From: Shewanella sp. KT0246
Lineage (GTDB): Bacteria > Pseudomonadota > Gammaproteobacteria > Enterobacterales > Shewanellaceae
Length of the DNA stretch: 64,000 nt
Assembly: GCF_019654955.1 (NCBI RefSeq)
Contig: NZ_BPEV01000004.1
Coordinates: forward strand, 105,406 to 169,405
Direction: 5' to 3'
The notes beneath the pieces are model-generated. The model was not told where the DNA came from and did not search any database. It saw only the letters and a list, made by a program, of their open reading frames with translations. Each line of letters begins with the position of its first letter. The stretch's first letter is position 1. Made by a program: the position numbers and the translations under genes. Positions 1 to 9,420 of this stretch are shown piece by piece.

Positions 1-2
1 GA

Positions 3-68
3 GGCCTTTACTTGCTTGATTGGTTTAAAGTTACTCAAGACAAACCCTTAAAATATTTTAATGATTAA
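3..68 (+). CDS. C-terminal end of a gene cut by the window edge
   Basis: Frame 3 stays open from the first bases to TAA at 66-68 and encodes about 21 residues ending in DWFKVTQDKPLKYFND. The composition looks like real coding sequence, and the other two forward frames stop or read less plausibly. A C-terminus of this kind would fit a LysR-type regulator, which often neighbours flavoprotein/cytochrome modules, but the piece is too short to assign. No start can be seen. Confidence 0.35.
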   Translation, partial: GLYLLDWFKVTQDKPLKYFND

Positions 69-463
69 TAGTATCACACCCATTGTTATTGAGCAGTGTT
101 CTCAACCGCTTATCCCACTATCAATATTGTTACTAAGTGAGTACTTCCTACCCAGTTGTGTTTATAAAAACAACACCCTAACTCCAGTTAATGTTAATCA
201 AATTTTATTTTAGTGAACTCACACTGAAAAAAACTGAATCTGTGACCCTTTTTACAACTTTAACTCAACATTATGTACTTACAAAATTAAATATCATACA
301 TTTCACCAATCAAACGTCATACATTTGACAATTGGTAAAGCGGAAAGAAGTTTGGCCAATATCAAGCTACCGCAAACCCTAATTCACTAAGCAGGTAGAA
401 GTTCAAGTGCGCTGTTAGCGGTGTGGTCATCACCCTAAGCCGCTAGGGCAAAGGAGTAGGAAA
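69..463. other. AT-rich leader region upstream of the flavoprotein gene
   Basis: This stretch of about 395 bases has no convincing gene. It presumably carries the promoter of the flavoprotein-cytochrome-porin genes. Just before the start codon there is a short hairpin, with TAGCGG at 416-421 pairing with CCGCTA at 440-445, followed by a strong ribosome binding site (AAAGGAG, 450-456). No operator could be assigned with confidence. Confidence 0.4.
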
Positions 464-2143
464 ATGAGTAAAAACAAATCACCAGAAACCAAAGTCATGG
501 ATCAATATACGAGTCACGTTTTGCAGCATGGTATTTCGCGCCGAAGCTTTCTGTCCCGAGCAGCAATGGGAACTGGTGCAGTCGCATTTACGGGTTTATC
601 AAGTGCTAGTGCGGAAGCAGCCACGGCGAGTGATACAGAAAATCTCGCAAAAAGTTCTGATGGTGGTGCTGTTCTAGACTTCATGCCGAAGCCAAAACCA
701 ATCAAAGATAGTCAAATTTCTTCTACACAAACATTCGATGTTGTTGTTGTCGGCGCTGGTGCTTCAGGTGTACCTGCTGCGCTATCGGCTGCTGAGAATG
801 GCGCTAAAGTTGCGGTACTACAAAAACAATCCATTGTTGTTTCTCAAGGGAATACTGGCTCAGGCCTTGATTTGGCGAACTGTGATAAAGCAGGTGTTGA
901 AGCTATGGTTGCCCGTCTTATGAGTGACAGTGCACATCGCTGCAGCCCAGAGCTATTAAGAGAGTGGGCTTATAACTCAGGCGAAGCCGTATCTTGGGTT
1001 ATTGATCGCGCTAAAAAGGGCGGCGCACAAGTTGTCGATCAAGGTACTGGCCCACAGCATGGTATTCATGGTGTAACTGAACACAAACTTAACTTTGTGA
1101 CCTCATATTTTGGGCCTAAGCCATACACCACTGGTGACGGCATGCGTGATCTTGCTAAGACAGCCGAGAAAGCAGGAGTAGAGTTTTTCTTCAATACGCC
1201 AGCAAACCAACTGATCCAAGATGCATCAGGCAAGGTGATTGGTGTCATCGCTCAGAATCGTGACGGTTCTTACCACAAGTTTATGGCTAAAAAAGGCGTG
1301 ATTTTGTCTGCTGGTGACTACCAGAACAACAAAGCAATGTGTGACTTCTTTATCCCTGACTTAAAGAACTTTGAACGTAAGCAAATGGATCGTAACGGTG
1401 ATGGTTTCTCTATGGCCTATTGGGCTGGCGGCGTAATCGAGCCTGTAGGACACACTAAAATGCTGCACGATTTTGATGCAGGCCCAGCTTCAATGTGTGA
1501 TATGCCTTTCCTTGCGGTTAACCGTAAAGGCAATCGTTTCGTCAATGAAACCGTAGCAATGTCATTGATGAACAACTACTTACGTGATGAAGAAAATGCA
1601 GGTCATTACTCGCAAGTATTTGACGCTAACTACATGGAACAAGCTGCTGATTGGCCGGGCAAACTTTATTCTCCAGAGCAAATGAAAAAATACATGCCTG
1701 AAGACCCAGCCGAGAAAAAAGGGGTTTACGCCTCACTCACAAACACTTACTCAGCAAATACATTGGAAGAGTTAGCAGTCAAACTGGAATGTGATCCTAA
1801 AACATTCGTTGCCAATGTTAAGCGTTATAACGAGCTATGCAAAACAGGGCAAGATGACGATTTTGGCAAACCTTCATCTAAAATGCTGCCGATTGTTAAA
1901 GCTCCTTTCTATGGCATTCACCGCCGTATGCGTGTTTCCACCATTTGCTCAGGAATGTTAGTCGATAAAAACCACCAGGCACTAGATGCTGACGGTAACA
2001 AAATTGGTGGTCTATTCGTCATCGGTAATTTAGGTGGCGGCTTCTACGGTGGCGTTGATTACCCACTCACTGTTTTCGGTCTATCACTTGGTCGCTGCTA
2101 CACCTTTGGTTATTTAGCAGGCAAATACGTTGCCAAGCTATAA
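464..2143 (+). CDS. Tat-exported FAD-dependent reductase, fumarate reductase flavoprotein family
   Basis: Predicted periplasmic flavoenzyme of 559 residues. The N-terminus has a twin-arginine motif (SRRSFL, Arg26-Arg27) followed by a small-residue hydrophobic stretch, so it should be exported folded with its cofactor. A dinucleotide-binding fold starts near residue 91 with GAGASG at 97-102, and a closing FAD-contact segment lies near the C-terminus (GGLFVIGNLGGG). This is the FAD_binding_2 family that includes fumarate, urocanate and methacrylate reductases. Unlike Shewanella FccA it carries no heme motifs. The next gene encodes a four-heme cytochrome, so the two probably work as separate flavin and electron-input subunits. 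The substrate cannot be read from the sequence. ATG 464 has a strong AAAGGAG site. Confidence 0.85.
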   Translation: MSKNKSPETKVMDQYTSHVLQHGISRRSFLSRAAMGTGAVAFTGLSSASAEAATASDTENLAKSSDGGAVLDFMPKPKPIKDSQISSTQTFDVVVVGAGASGVPAALSAAENGAKVAVLQKQSIVVSQGNTGSGLDLANCDKAGVEAMVARLMSDSAHRCSPELLREWAYNSGEAVSWVIDRAKKGGAQVVDQGTGPQHGIHGVTEHKLNFVTSYFGPKPYTTGDGMRDLAKTAEKAGVEFFFNTPANQLIQDASGKVIGVIAQNRDGSYHKFMAKKGVILSAGDYQNNKAMCDFFIPDLKNFERKQMDRNGDGFSMAYWAGGVIEPVGHTKMLHDFDAGPASMCDMPFLAVNRKGNRFVNETVAMSLMNNYLRDEENAGHYSQVFDANYMEQAADWPGKLYSPEQMKKYMPEDPAEKKGVYASLTNTYSANTLEELAVKLECDPKTFVANVKRYNELCKTGQDDDFGKPSSKMLPIVKAPFYGIHRRMRVSTICSGMLVDKNHQALDADGNKIGGLFVIGNLGGGFYGGVDYPLTVFGLSLGRCYTFGYLAGKYVAKL

Positions 2144-2215
2144 GCGCCATAACGACAACAAAGTGAATGCCTGTTATTCAGGCAGCCTTCCAAAATGAAA
2201 TCATGGAATAAAGCA

Positions 2216-2569
2216 ATGAAAAACTTAACTATCCACAACATTATATTTTCTCTTGCATTCAGCTTCTTGGCCAGTAATGCAATGGCTAATGACGCGCAAC
2301 TACTAGAAGTCACCCACAAAAATGCAGGGCTTGTGTGTAATGATTGTCATGCCAAAAGTAAGAAAGAAGAAGTTCGCATAACTAAGTGCTTAGCATGTCA
2401 TGACACTGCTGATTTAGCAGAAGCAACGGCTGACTTTGAGCCAACAAACCCTCATAAAAACCGTCACTTCGATACCGAAACGAACTGTAATTATTGTCAC
2501 CACCAACATAAAGAGTCTGAGAACTACTGCGAAGGCTGTCATCAACGTTTTGACTTCGTCACGCCTTAA
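2216..2569 (+). CDS. Small periplasmic tetraheme cytochrome c
   Basis: About 117 residues with a cleavable signal peptide (cleavage probably after NAMA) and four CXXCH heme c motifs: CNDCH, CLACH, CNYCH and CEGCH. Extra histidines between them could be distal heme ligands. It resembles the heme domain of flavocytochrome c fumarate reductases and the small tetraheme cytochromes of Shewanella. It sits 72 bases behind the flavoprotein gene, so it most likely passes electrons from a quinol-oxidising CymA-type protein to that enzyme (inference). An in-frame ATG at 2195 would add seven residues, but GGAATAAAG before 2216 and the better signal peptide favour the later start. Confidence 0.88.
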   Translation: MKNLTIHNIIFSLAFSFLASNAMANDAQLLEVTHKNAGLVCNDCHAKSKKEEVRITKCLACHDTADLAEATADFEPTNPHKNRHFDTETNCNYCHHQHKESENYCEGCHQRFDFVTP

Positions 2570-2622
2570 TCGAAATCAATGAATATCGGCAAAAATTAAA
2601 CCAATAAACATGGATGATAAAT

Positions 2623-3867
2623 ATGAACACAAAACTACTACCAGTAGTCGCAGCTTGTTTAGCGGCTAGCCCAGCCTTTGCAGCAGAGCCTATTGCAAAT
2701 TTATTCAACGATGCAACGTTCAAAGGGCAACTACAGTTATTTGATTTTCAGCGCGATTTTGATGGCGAAACCGCTGATAGACGTGACACCTCTTTTGGCG
2801 GACTTTTTTACCTACGTTCAGGTGAATCAAATGGGGTCAGCTTTGGGGGTTCATTCGCCTCTGCAAACCCAATTTGGGATAGCAACGATGCCATTTATGG
2901 TCTAGTGGGTGGCGGTGCTCCGGGCACTTCAAACGAGCGAGACTCAGTTAACCGCTTGCAAGAATACTTTGTCAGTGGCAACTGGTACGACACAAAAATA
3001 ACCCTTGGTGCACAAGAACTTCGCACGCCAATGATGAACCCGTTTCCATTAAGAGCGATCCCTTTCACTTACCGTGGCGCGAGTGTTAAAAATACATCAA
3101 TCGACAATTTAGCCATTTCAGCTTTATATATCACTGATTACATGGGCTGGACCGATGAAGAGTTTGCCAATGCTTCTGATGGTGTAAAGGGGGAGTTTGC
3201 TCGTAAAGGTGTTATCGTTGATGTTGAAGATAACCCAATGTTGGCTCTAGGTTTTGATTACACCTTACCGTTTGAAAAGGTGAAAACGAAAGCAAGCCTT
3301 TGGCACTACAACATGGAAGACGTATACAAACAAACCTATTTCAAACTTACGATGAGCGGTGAGTTAGGTGCGACAAACTGGTACTTCAAGCCATCTTATT
3401 TAAAACAAGATTCCCAAGGGAGTTTAAGTAGCACCGAAGCACAATTCGATACCTATCAAGCTGGTTTTCACCTTGGTATGAAATGGAATGGCTTTGATGC
3501 AACAGTTAAATACGTTGAAACGGGTGATGGCGATATTGTGGCACCGTTTGGCGATGAAAAAGTGGTTATTCAACAAGTTGTTCAATCTGGCCGCGCAAAT
3601 GAAGATGTGTATGCTGCGCAACTTGCCTACCGCTTTGCACCAAGCTCAGCACTTAATGGCGTTAGCGCATATCTAAACTGGGCAAACTACGAAGTCGATG
3701 GTGACGCGAGTCAAGACATTGATGAAACTGATATTTCTGTACGTTACGACCTGAAAGAATATGTAGAAGGACTCAGTCTACGAGCTCGTCATGCCATTGT
3801 AAATTACAGCACTGGTGACGATTTAACGGATACCCGTTTCTACGTCTACTATAAATTTGAAATCTAA
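2623..3867 (+). CDS. Outer-membrane porin linked to the flavoprotein/cytochrome pair
   Basis: About 414 residues with a signal peptide ending near AFAAEP, then alternating polar/aromatic beta-strand sequence through to a terminal aromatic-rich strand ending in FEI. This is typical of a 16- to 18-strand porin of the OprD-like or putative-porin type. Porin genes next to periplasmic flavocytochromes are known in Shewanella (for example ifcO beside ifcA), where they are thought to admit the electron acceptor. Its place as third gene of the cluster suggests it supplies the reductase with substrate. GGATGA precedes ATG 2623. An upstream in-frame ATG at 2614 lacks a comparable site. A strong terminator follows. 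Confidence 0.8.
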   Translation: MNTKLLPVVAACLAASPAFAAEPIANLFNDATFKGQLQLFDFQRDFDGETADRRDTSFGGLFYLRSGESNGVSFGGSFASANPIWDSNDAIYGLVGGGAPGTSNERDSVNRLQEYFVSGNWYDTKITLGAQELRTPMMNPFPLRAIPFTYRGASVKNTSIDNLAISALYITDYMGWTDEEFANASDGVKGEFARKGVIVDVEDNPMLALGFDYTLPFEKVKTKASLWHYNMEDVYKQTYFKLTMSGELGATNWYFKPSYLKQDSQGSLSSTEAQFDTYQAGFHLGMKWNGFDATVKYVETGDGDIVAPFGDEKVVIQQVVQSGRANEDVYAAQLAYRFAPSSALNGVSAYLNWANYEVDGDASQDIDETDISVRYDLKEYVEGLSLRARHAIVNYSTGDDLTDTRFYVYYKFEI

Positions 3868-3892
3868 GCTCTATTTACATCATCTCTAAAAT

Positions 3893-3930
3893 AAAAGGGC
3901 CGCCTCCCCTATAGGCCCTTTTTTCTTTTT
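3893..3930 (+). terminator. Rho-independent terminator after the porin gene
   Basis: AAAAGGGCC (3893-3901) pairs with GGCCCTTTT (3914-3922) around a 12-base loop, followed by a T-rich tail. It ends the flavoprotein-cytochrome-porin transcript. Confidence 0.85.
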
Positions 3931-3958
3931 AAAACAATCAATACAACTGGAGTTTCTC

Positions 3959-4060
3959 ATGAAGATGAAACTAAGCACTGTTGCGCTTTCTATTACCTTA
4001 TCCTTTGCATTAAGCGGCTGTAATAGCAGCGATGACGATACAACAAGCCTTCGACATTAA
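3959..4060 (+). pseudogene. Lipoprotein N-terminal stub of 33 codons
   Basis: A short reading frame with a good ribosome binding site (GGAG, then ATG at 3959). It encodes a complete lipoprotein signal peptide: basic start MKMK, hydrophobic core, and lipobox ALSGC followed by NSSDDD. It then stops after CTT CGA CAT TAA. The Cys-Asn-Ser-Ser-Asp-Asp pattern is typical of the first residues of large surface lipoproteins; the CpdB-like lipoprotein in this window starts the same way. The most likely reading is a larger lipoprotein gene that has lost everything after the linker, leaving expression and export signals intact. It could also be a genuine very small lipoprotein. Confidence 0.5.
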
Positions 4061-4076
4061 TTAACCGGCTGCATAA

Positions 4077-7000
4077 TTAATTAGTCGCTGTGGCCTGATA
4101 AGGGATCCGAAATGCGATGGTGTACGCCACAGGTAAAACAATCAATGTCAAAATCGACGCAAAGCCCAAACCAAAGATAATAGTAATTGCCATCGAGCCA
4201 AAAAAGGCATCACTTAACAGCGGGATCATCCCCAACATGGTGGTAATTGCCGCCATTAACACTGGTCGTACGCGGCTAACCGACGAGTCCACTACCGCTT
4301 GATAAGGGTCTTTGCCCTCTCTGAGCTCTACGTTGATTTGGTCCACCAGCACGATGCCATTTTTAATGATCATCCCAGTTAAACTGAGTAACCCAAGTAG
4401 CGCCATAAAGCTAAAGGGCGCATCAAATAACAATAAGCCGGACACCACACCAATTAATGCTAGCGGCACGGTAAACCAAATCACTAACGGTTGTCTGACA
4501 GAGTTAAACAATAAGACCGTAATTAAAAACATGGCTAAGTAACCTAATGGCAAAGAGCTAAATACCGACTCTTGTGCTTCAACAGAGACTTCATGCTCAC
4601 CGCCCCACTCTAGCTCATAGCCTGCTGGTAATTCGATAGCTTCAATTGCTGGGCGAACTTTACGAAATACTGAATCAGCGGTTTCGTCTGTACCGTTAAC
4701 TGGGTCAGCCAAAACAGATAGTACTCGTTTGCGATCACGGCGCATCACCAAAGGGTTTTCCCATTCAGTATCAAACCCTGATACCACCTGTGTTGCTGGC
4801 ACGAATGTGTTATTTTCAGAGCTCCACACTTGCAGCTTCCAAATGCTTTCAGCATCTAAACGTTCACTCGCTGGTGCGCGTGCCACTATAGGTAATAAGT
4901 GACTGTTTTCGCGGTAAACGCCCACTTGCTTACCACTGAAGTTAGTCAATAACGCATCATCTAAATCTGTCTTGCTAATGCCTGTTTCACGGGCCTGCGC
5001 TAATGCTAATTGAGGGCGGATCATCGGCACTTGATTGCGCCAATTATGGCGAACGCCCACTGCCGTTGGTTCTGCTTTTAAAATCGCTTCGGCTTGCACT
5101 GCCAATTCACGCAATATTTTAGGGTCTTCACCATAAAAGCGGGCTTCAATTTTAGCGGCTGGACTCGGGCCATTTTCCATATATTTAAAACGGTATTCAG
5201 CTTCAGGAAAGCGCTGACTTAACTCTTTCTCAAGCGTACGCATATAGCTGTTTACTGTGGTTAAATCAGTCATTTCGATCAAGAGCTGACCGTATGCGCT
5301 GTAGCCCTTTTCCGGTACGTAAGGTAAAACAAAACGCTGTGCACCTTGGCCTAATACTGTGGTTAAGTTAACCATCCCGACAGCTTTTTCTGCTTGCTCG
5401 GCTAACAGATTGGCCTCTATTTTATGTAAGAAGGCTTCAGTCGCTTTAACATCTGTGCCTTCTGGCATCCACACATCCACAAAGAATATCGGTGTATTTG
5501 ATGCAGGGAAAAACACGTTCTTTACATAGCCAAAGCCATATAACGAGCTCAGCAATGCAGCGATAATCAATACGATTGTCACACTACGAAAACGCATAGC
5601 GAGATTTAAGCTGCTTCGATAGCTTTGAAATAACCAACCTTTATAAGGATCATCTTGGCTTTCGTCTGCACTGATTTCACCATCTTTAAACATCATATTG
5701 CAAAAGAACGGCGTCAAGGTCATTGCGGTAATCCAACTGATAAATAGTGAGATTAATAGCACTTGGAATAGCGACACACAAAACTCACCTGTCGCAGTAT
5801 CCGACAAACCAATTGGCGCAAAAGCAATGATGGCAATAATGGTGGCGCCCAGCAGCGGCCACTGAGTTTGGCTCACGACTTCTTTGGCGGTTTCAAGGCG
5901 AGTTTTACCTCGTTTGATACCAATCAATATCCCCTCGGTAACCACAATGGCATTATCCACCAACATCCCCAATGCAATAATCAGCGCACCCAGTGATATC
6001 AGCTGCAATTCAATGTTAAGCACTTTCATCACGATAAAGGTGCCCAAGATTGTCAGCAGGAGTACTAAACCAATTAATACGCCAGAGCGTACGCCCATAA
6101 ATATCAGCAATACACCAATCACAATGGCGATGGACTCAGCTAAGTTAATCAAAAAACCATTGACGGTTTGATCCACCATTTTGCTTTGGTCATAAACGGT
6201 TTCTAGCTGCATACCTATGGGTAATTCGCCATTAAGCTCAACCATTCTCGCATTAACAGCTTCACCCACTTTAACCACGTTAACACCGCTCGAAAACGAG
6301 ATACCAATTGATAGCGCATTCTTGCCATTAGCGTGGTACACATTGCTTGGTGTTTCTTCGACATCCTTATATACATCGGCAATATCGCCTAAATAGACTA
6401 ATTTAGCGCTGCCTGGGGCACTGACCATTAAGCGTTTCATTTCACTGACGTTATCAAACTCACCAGTGGGATGAATACGAATACGGTTATCACCAACACG
6501 AATACTGCCGGCATTGGATACCACATTTTGGCTGTTAATTAGCCCATAAATATAATCTTGATCTAATCCAAGGGCATTTAGCTTCTGCTGTGAAATTTCC
6601 ACGACGACTTGTTCGCTAATTTGACCTGCAATGGTAACTTTTTTAATCCCATCTACCAGTACCAATTCACGACGTAAAAAGTCAGCATAATTTTGCAGTT
6701 CACGGTTGCTATAACCTTCACCACTGACATTGAGTAAAATGCCGTAAACATCGCCAAAATCATCAATAACACTTGGGGTATAAGCACCAGGTGGCAGCTC
6801 GCCAATTTTGTCATTCACTTTACGGCGCACTTCATCCCACACTTGTGGCAAAGCGTCTTTGTCGTATTGCTCTTTAATCTCGATTTCGATTTGAGACAGG
6901 CCAGCACTATTTATCGAAACAATATGCTTAATTCCATCAAGCTGCTGTAAAGCATCTTCCAGCGGTAAAGTGACTTCTTCTTCCACTTGCTCAGGCGATG

Positions 7001-7160
7001 CGCCTGGGTATGCGGTCACCACTAAGGCATTTTTAATGGTGAACTCAGGAAACTCCAACTGCCCTAAACTAAAAAATGAAAAACTACCGCCAACCAACAA
7101 CAGTAACGCGAACATCCAGCTGATCACCTTATGAGTGATCGAATACTCTGCAAAATTCAT
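4077..7160 (-). CDS. RND-family multidrug efflux permease (AcrB/MexB-like)
   Basis: Inner-membrane proton-driven pump of 1027 residues, the full family length. It has the usual layout of two repeats of transmembrane segments with two large periplasmic loops. The fourth membrane segment has the proton-relay motif GMLVDNAIVVTEG near residue 400, and the tenth has the conserved lysine in GMIIKNGIVLVDQ. The N-terminus is of the MNFAEYSI type rather than the AcrB MPNFF type, which points to the VexK/MexK-like or metabolite-efflux branch. It lies 3 bases downstream of its adaptor gene, so the two are cotranscribed. No outer-membrane channel gene is present, so the pump must borrow a TolC-type protein. 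Substrate unknown. Confidence 0.93.
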   Translation of the reverse strand: MNFAEYSITHKVISWMFALLLLVGGSFSFFSLGQLEFPEFTIKNALVVTAYPGASPEQVEEEVTLPLEDALQQLDGIKHIVSINSAGLSQIEIEIKEQYDKDALPQVWDEVRRKVNDKIGELPPGAYTPSVIDDFGDVYGILLNVSGEGYSNRELQNYADFLRRELVLVDGIKKVTIAGQISEQVVVEISQQKLNALGLDQDYIYGLINSQNVVSNAGSIRVGDNRIRIHPTGEFDNVSEMKRLMVSAPGSAKLVYLGDIADVYKDVEETPSNVYHANGKNALSIGISFSSGVNVVKVGEAVNARMVELNGELPIGMQLETVYDQSKMVDQTVNGFLINLAESIAIVIGVLLIFMGVRSGVLIGLVLLLTILGTFIVMKVLNIELQLISLGALIIALGMLVDNAIVVTEGILIGIKRGKTRLETAKEVVSQTQWPLLGATIIAIIAFAPIGLSDTATGEFCVSLFQVLLISLFISWITAMTLTPFFCNMMFKDGEISADESQDDPYKGWLFQSYRSSLNLAMRFRSVTIVLIIAALLSSLYGFGYVKNVFFPASNTPIFFVDVWMPEGTDVKATEAFLHKIEANLLAEQAEKAVGMVNLTTVLGQGAQRFVLPYVPEKGYSAYGQLLIEMTDLTTVNSYMRTLEKELSQRFPEAEYRFKYMENGPSPAAKIEARFYGEDPKILRELAVQAEAILKAEPTAVGVRHNWRNQVPMIRPQLALAQARETGISKTDLDDALLTNFSGKQVGVYRENSHLLPIVARAPASERLDAESIWKLQVWSSENNTFVPATQVVSGFDTEWENPLVMRRDRKRVLSVLADPVNGTDETADSVFRKVRPAIEAIELPAGYELEWGGEHEVSVEAQESVFSSLPLGYLAMFLITVLLFNSVRQPLVIWFTVPLALIGVVSGLLLFDAPFSFMALLGLLSLTGMIIKNGIVLVDQINVELREGKDPYQAVVDSSVSRVRPVLMAAITTMLGMIPLLSDAFFGSMAITIIFGLGFASILTLIVLPVAYTIAFRIPYQATATN

Positions 7161-7163
7161 CGT

Positions 7164-8246
7164 TTACACACCTCGTTGCCAACGTAAAGGTTTAACAGCT
7201 TGCGCTTCAGCAAGGTACTGCACACCAGCGACAACAACTTGATCACCAATATTGATGCCTTCAATAATTTCTATACCTTGGGTTGTAACATTACCTATGG
7301 TCACTAGGTGCTGATTCACCGTACCCGTTTCGTCACTGTATAACCAAACAACATCTTGACCATCTGCATCACGCTTAAACACAGCATTGGCAGGAACAAT
7401 TGCAGTGATAGAGCTTGGCTCTGTCCCAGTCACATCAATACTCACCTCAGCGCTCATGCCAGGTAAAACAGTGATAGATTGCGGCCGTGGCAAGGTAAAT
7501 ACCACTTCATAGGTTTGAGTGCCTTGCGTAATTTGCGTTGCATGTTCTTTCAATTTTACTGGGTATGCTTTTTGAGGATTATTAGCAAAGCGCACCTGAG
7601 GAATAAAACTAGAATTAGGATTAAATCTCGTTACCGTGCTCGCTAATGATTCAGGTACTTGAATCACCACATCAATGTTGCTGTCTTTTTGCAGAACTAA
7701 AATGGCTTGGTTCGCTTGTACCATCTGATAGTTGTCCATATCAATTTTGGCAATTGTGCCTGTGTATGGCGCTTTCAAAACTGTGTAACTTAATTGATCT
7801 TTTGCATTCGCAAGATTCGCTTCAGCTGATTTAAGCTGGGCCTTTGCTAAATCATACTCAGCGGCAGAAATAAGCTCACGTCTTAATAACTCACCTTTGC
7901 GCTTGAAGTCAGCTGCCGCAAGCTCATGATCGGCTTCGCGGTTTAATAACGTGTTACGTGCATCTCGATCATCAAGGCGTGCAAGTACAGCCCCCTTTCG
8001 CACTTGCTGCCCTTCAAATAACGACAACTCAACTAAATGACCTGAGACTCGAAAAGCAAGGTTAGCTTGTTTAGTCGCAGCGACCTTTGCTGGGAAAGCG
8101 CGAATGGAGCCAGCATTAACATCTGTCACTGTTAGCAATTTCACTGGCCGAATTGTCGGTGGAGGCGTTTCAATAGACTCAGCAGTACAACCCGATGTCA
8201 TCAGAATGAACAATAAAAGTGAAAATGGTAGTAGGAGGTGTTTCAT
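7164..8246 (-). CDS. RND efflux membrane-fusion lipoprotein (AcrA-like adaptor)
   Basis: Periplasmic adaptor of 360 residues that should link the RND permease to an outer-membrane channel. It begins with a lipoprotein signal peptide and lipobox TSGC (Cys20). A biotinyl-lipoyl-like half motif follows (FRVSGHLVELSLFEGQQVRKG), then an alpha-helical hairpin around residues 90-145, the second lipoyl half (LKAPYTGTIAKI) and beta-barrel domains. A GGGAA element lies a short distance before the ATG. First gene of a two-gene operon, divergent from a LysR regulator that probably controls it. Confidence 0.92.
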   Translation of the reverse strand: MKHLLLPFSLLLFILMTSGCTAESIETPPPTIRPVKLLTVTDVNAGSIRAFPAKVAATKQANLAFRVSGHLVELSLFEGQQVRKGAVLARLDDRDARNTLLNREADHELAAADFKRKGELLRRELISAAEYDLAKAQLKSAEANLANAKDQLSYTVLKAPYTGTIAKIDMDNYQMVQANQAILVLQKDSNIDVVIQVPESLASTVTRFNPNSSFIPQVRFANNPQKAYPVKLKEHATQITQGTQTYEVVFTLPRPQSITVLPGMSAEVSIDVTGTEPSSITAIVPANAVFKRDADGQDVVWLYSDETGTVNQHLVTIGNVTTQGIEIIEGINIGDQVVVAGVQYLAEAQAVKPLRWQRGV

Positions 8247-8341
8247 TTTCGAATTCCCAATAGCGAAACAAAGTCATGTAACCTTGATGTAAACAGGGCG
8301 CAAAGATATCAGTGATTATGGTTGAATAAAATGGAATGATT

Positions 8342-8358
8342 TGGAACTACAGGTTCCA
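8342..8358. promoter_or_regulatory. Inverted repeat, possible LysR operator
   Basis: TGGAAC (8342-8347) and GTTCCA (8353-8358) form a perfect 6-base inverted repeat with a 5-base spacer, in the 229-base region between the efflux operon and the divergent LysR gene. Its size and place fit a LysR-type operator controlling both directions. This is inferred from position; no known consensus is matched. Confidence 0.4.
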
Positions 8359-8475
8359 TTAAATGAAACTATATTCGCTTGCTATATACTGAATTGTGTG
8401 TGCAAACTGATAATAGATAGTCAGGACTTTGTTAACACTATGGATAAGTTAAATACAATTTAAAGAGTCATCTAG

Positions 8476-9420
8476 ATGAAAACTGAAGATATTTCGCTGT
8501 TCCATAGAATCGTTGAAACCGGCAGCCTTGTTGAGGCTGCAGACATTTTGAACTTACCTAAATCAACCTTGAGTCGACGCTTACAGGCATTAGAAGATGA
8601 ATTATCGGTAAAGCTTTTTCACCGCCAAAGCCGCTCAATGACATTAACGGCATCGGGCAGTCACTTTTACGATAAAACCACTTCAATGATGTCTTCATTA
8701 GAAGAAACCTTGTCAGAACTGACTAATGAGAAAACCGATGTCGGTGGTCATTTACGAATTCTTGTCTTCCCTATTCCTGAGTTATTGCAAATAACCCAAG
8801 GCATTTTACATTTTATGTATCTGCATCCTTCCATCACAGTTGAAATTATTGTCAGCGCCGAACCTCAAGATATGATCCGCAACAATATTGATTTGGCGTT
8901 TATGTTGGAAGATTCATTTAATGAAAATGAAATGGTTGCTAGGCACATCATGAGCGAGACAGTACATTTTTTTGCAAGCCCTGAATACCTTGCCCGAGCT
9001 GGAACGCCCCAAACCCCTGAAGAAATTAGCGAGCACAATTCAATTTTATTTCGATACCCAAATGGACGAATATTTAATGAAGTCCCATTCGGCCAAGACA
9101 TGGTTTTATCAGTAAAAGGGAATTTATGTGTCAACAACCTCTCTGTTTGCTTAGAAGCCACTTTAGCAGGAGCAGGTATCGCCATGATGCCATTACCTTT
9201 TTGCCAAGATTATGTCAAAACAGGTCAATTAGAAATGCTATTCAAAGACTCAGCCCCTTATGAAGGAAAGTGCTATTTAGTCTACCCATCGAGACGATAC
9301 ATTAGCCTTGCCAGCCAACGTTTTATTGATCATATGCTCATCGAACTAGAAAACTGTTCACAAACGGGAACCTGTAACCAAATTGCTAAGATTCGTGGTG
9401 CGATTAAACCGTTAATCTAA
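8476..9420 (+). CDS. LysR-family transcriptional regulator
   Basis: 314 residues. The N-terminal winged helix-turn-helix covers roughly residues 1-60 (EDISLFHRIVETGSLVEAADILNL, then SRRLQALEDELSVKLFHR), followed by a periplasmic-binding-protein-like effector domain. The sequence belongs to the branch with regulators such as PecT/AaeR, which often control neighbouring transport genes. It is divergently transcribed from the RND adaptor/permease genes and is the best candidate for their regulator. The effector is unknown. The C-terminus runs about 15 residues past the usual end with a CSQTGTCNQI segment. Confidence 0.88.
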   Translation: MKTEDISLFHRIVETGSLVEAADILNLPKSTLSRRLQALEDELSVKLFHRQSRSMTLTASGSHFYDKTTSMMSSLEETLSELTNEKTDVGGHLRILVFPIPELLQITQGILHFMYLHPSITVEIIVSAEPQDMIRNNIDLAFMLEDSFNENEMVARHIMSETVHFFASPEYLARAGTPQTPEEISEHNSILFRYPNGRIFNEVPFGQDMVLSVKGNLCVNNLSVCLEATLAGAGIAMMPLPFCQDYVKTGQLEMLFKDSAPYEGKCYLVYPSRRYISLASQRFIDHMLIELENCSQTGTCNQIAKIRGAIKPLI

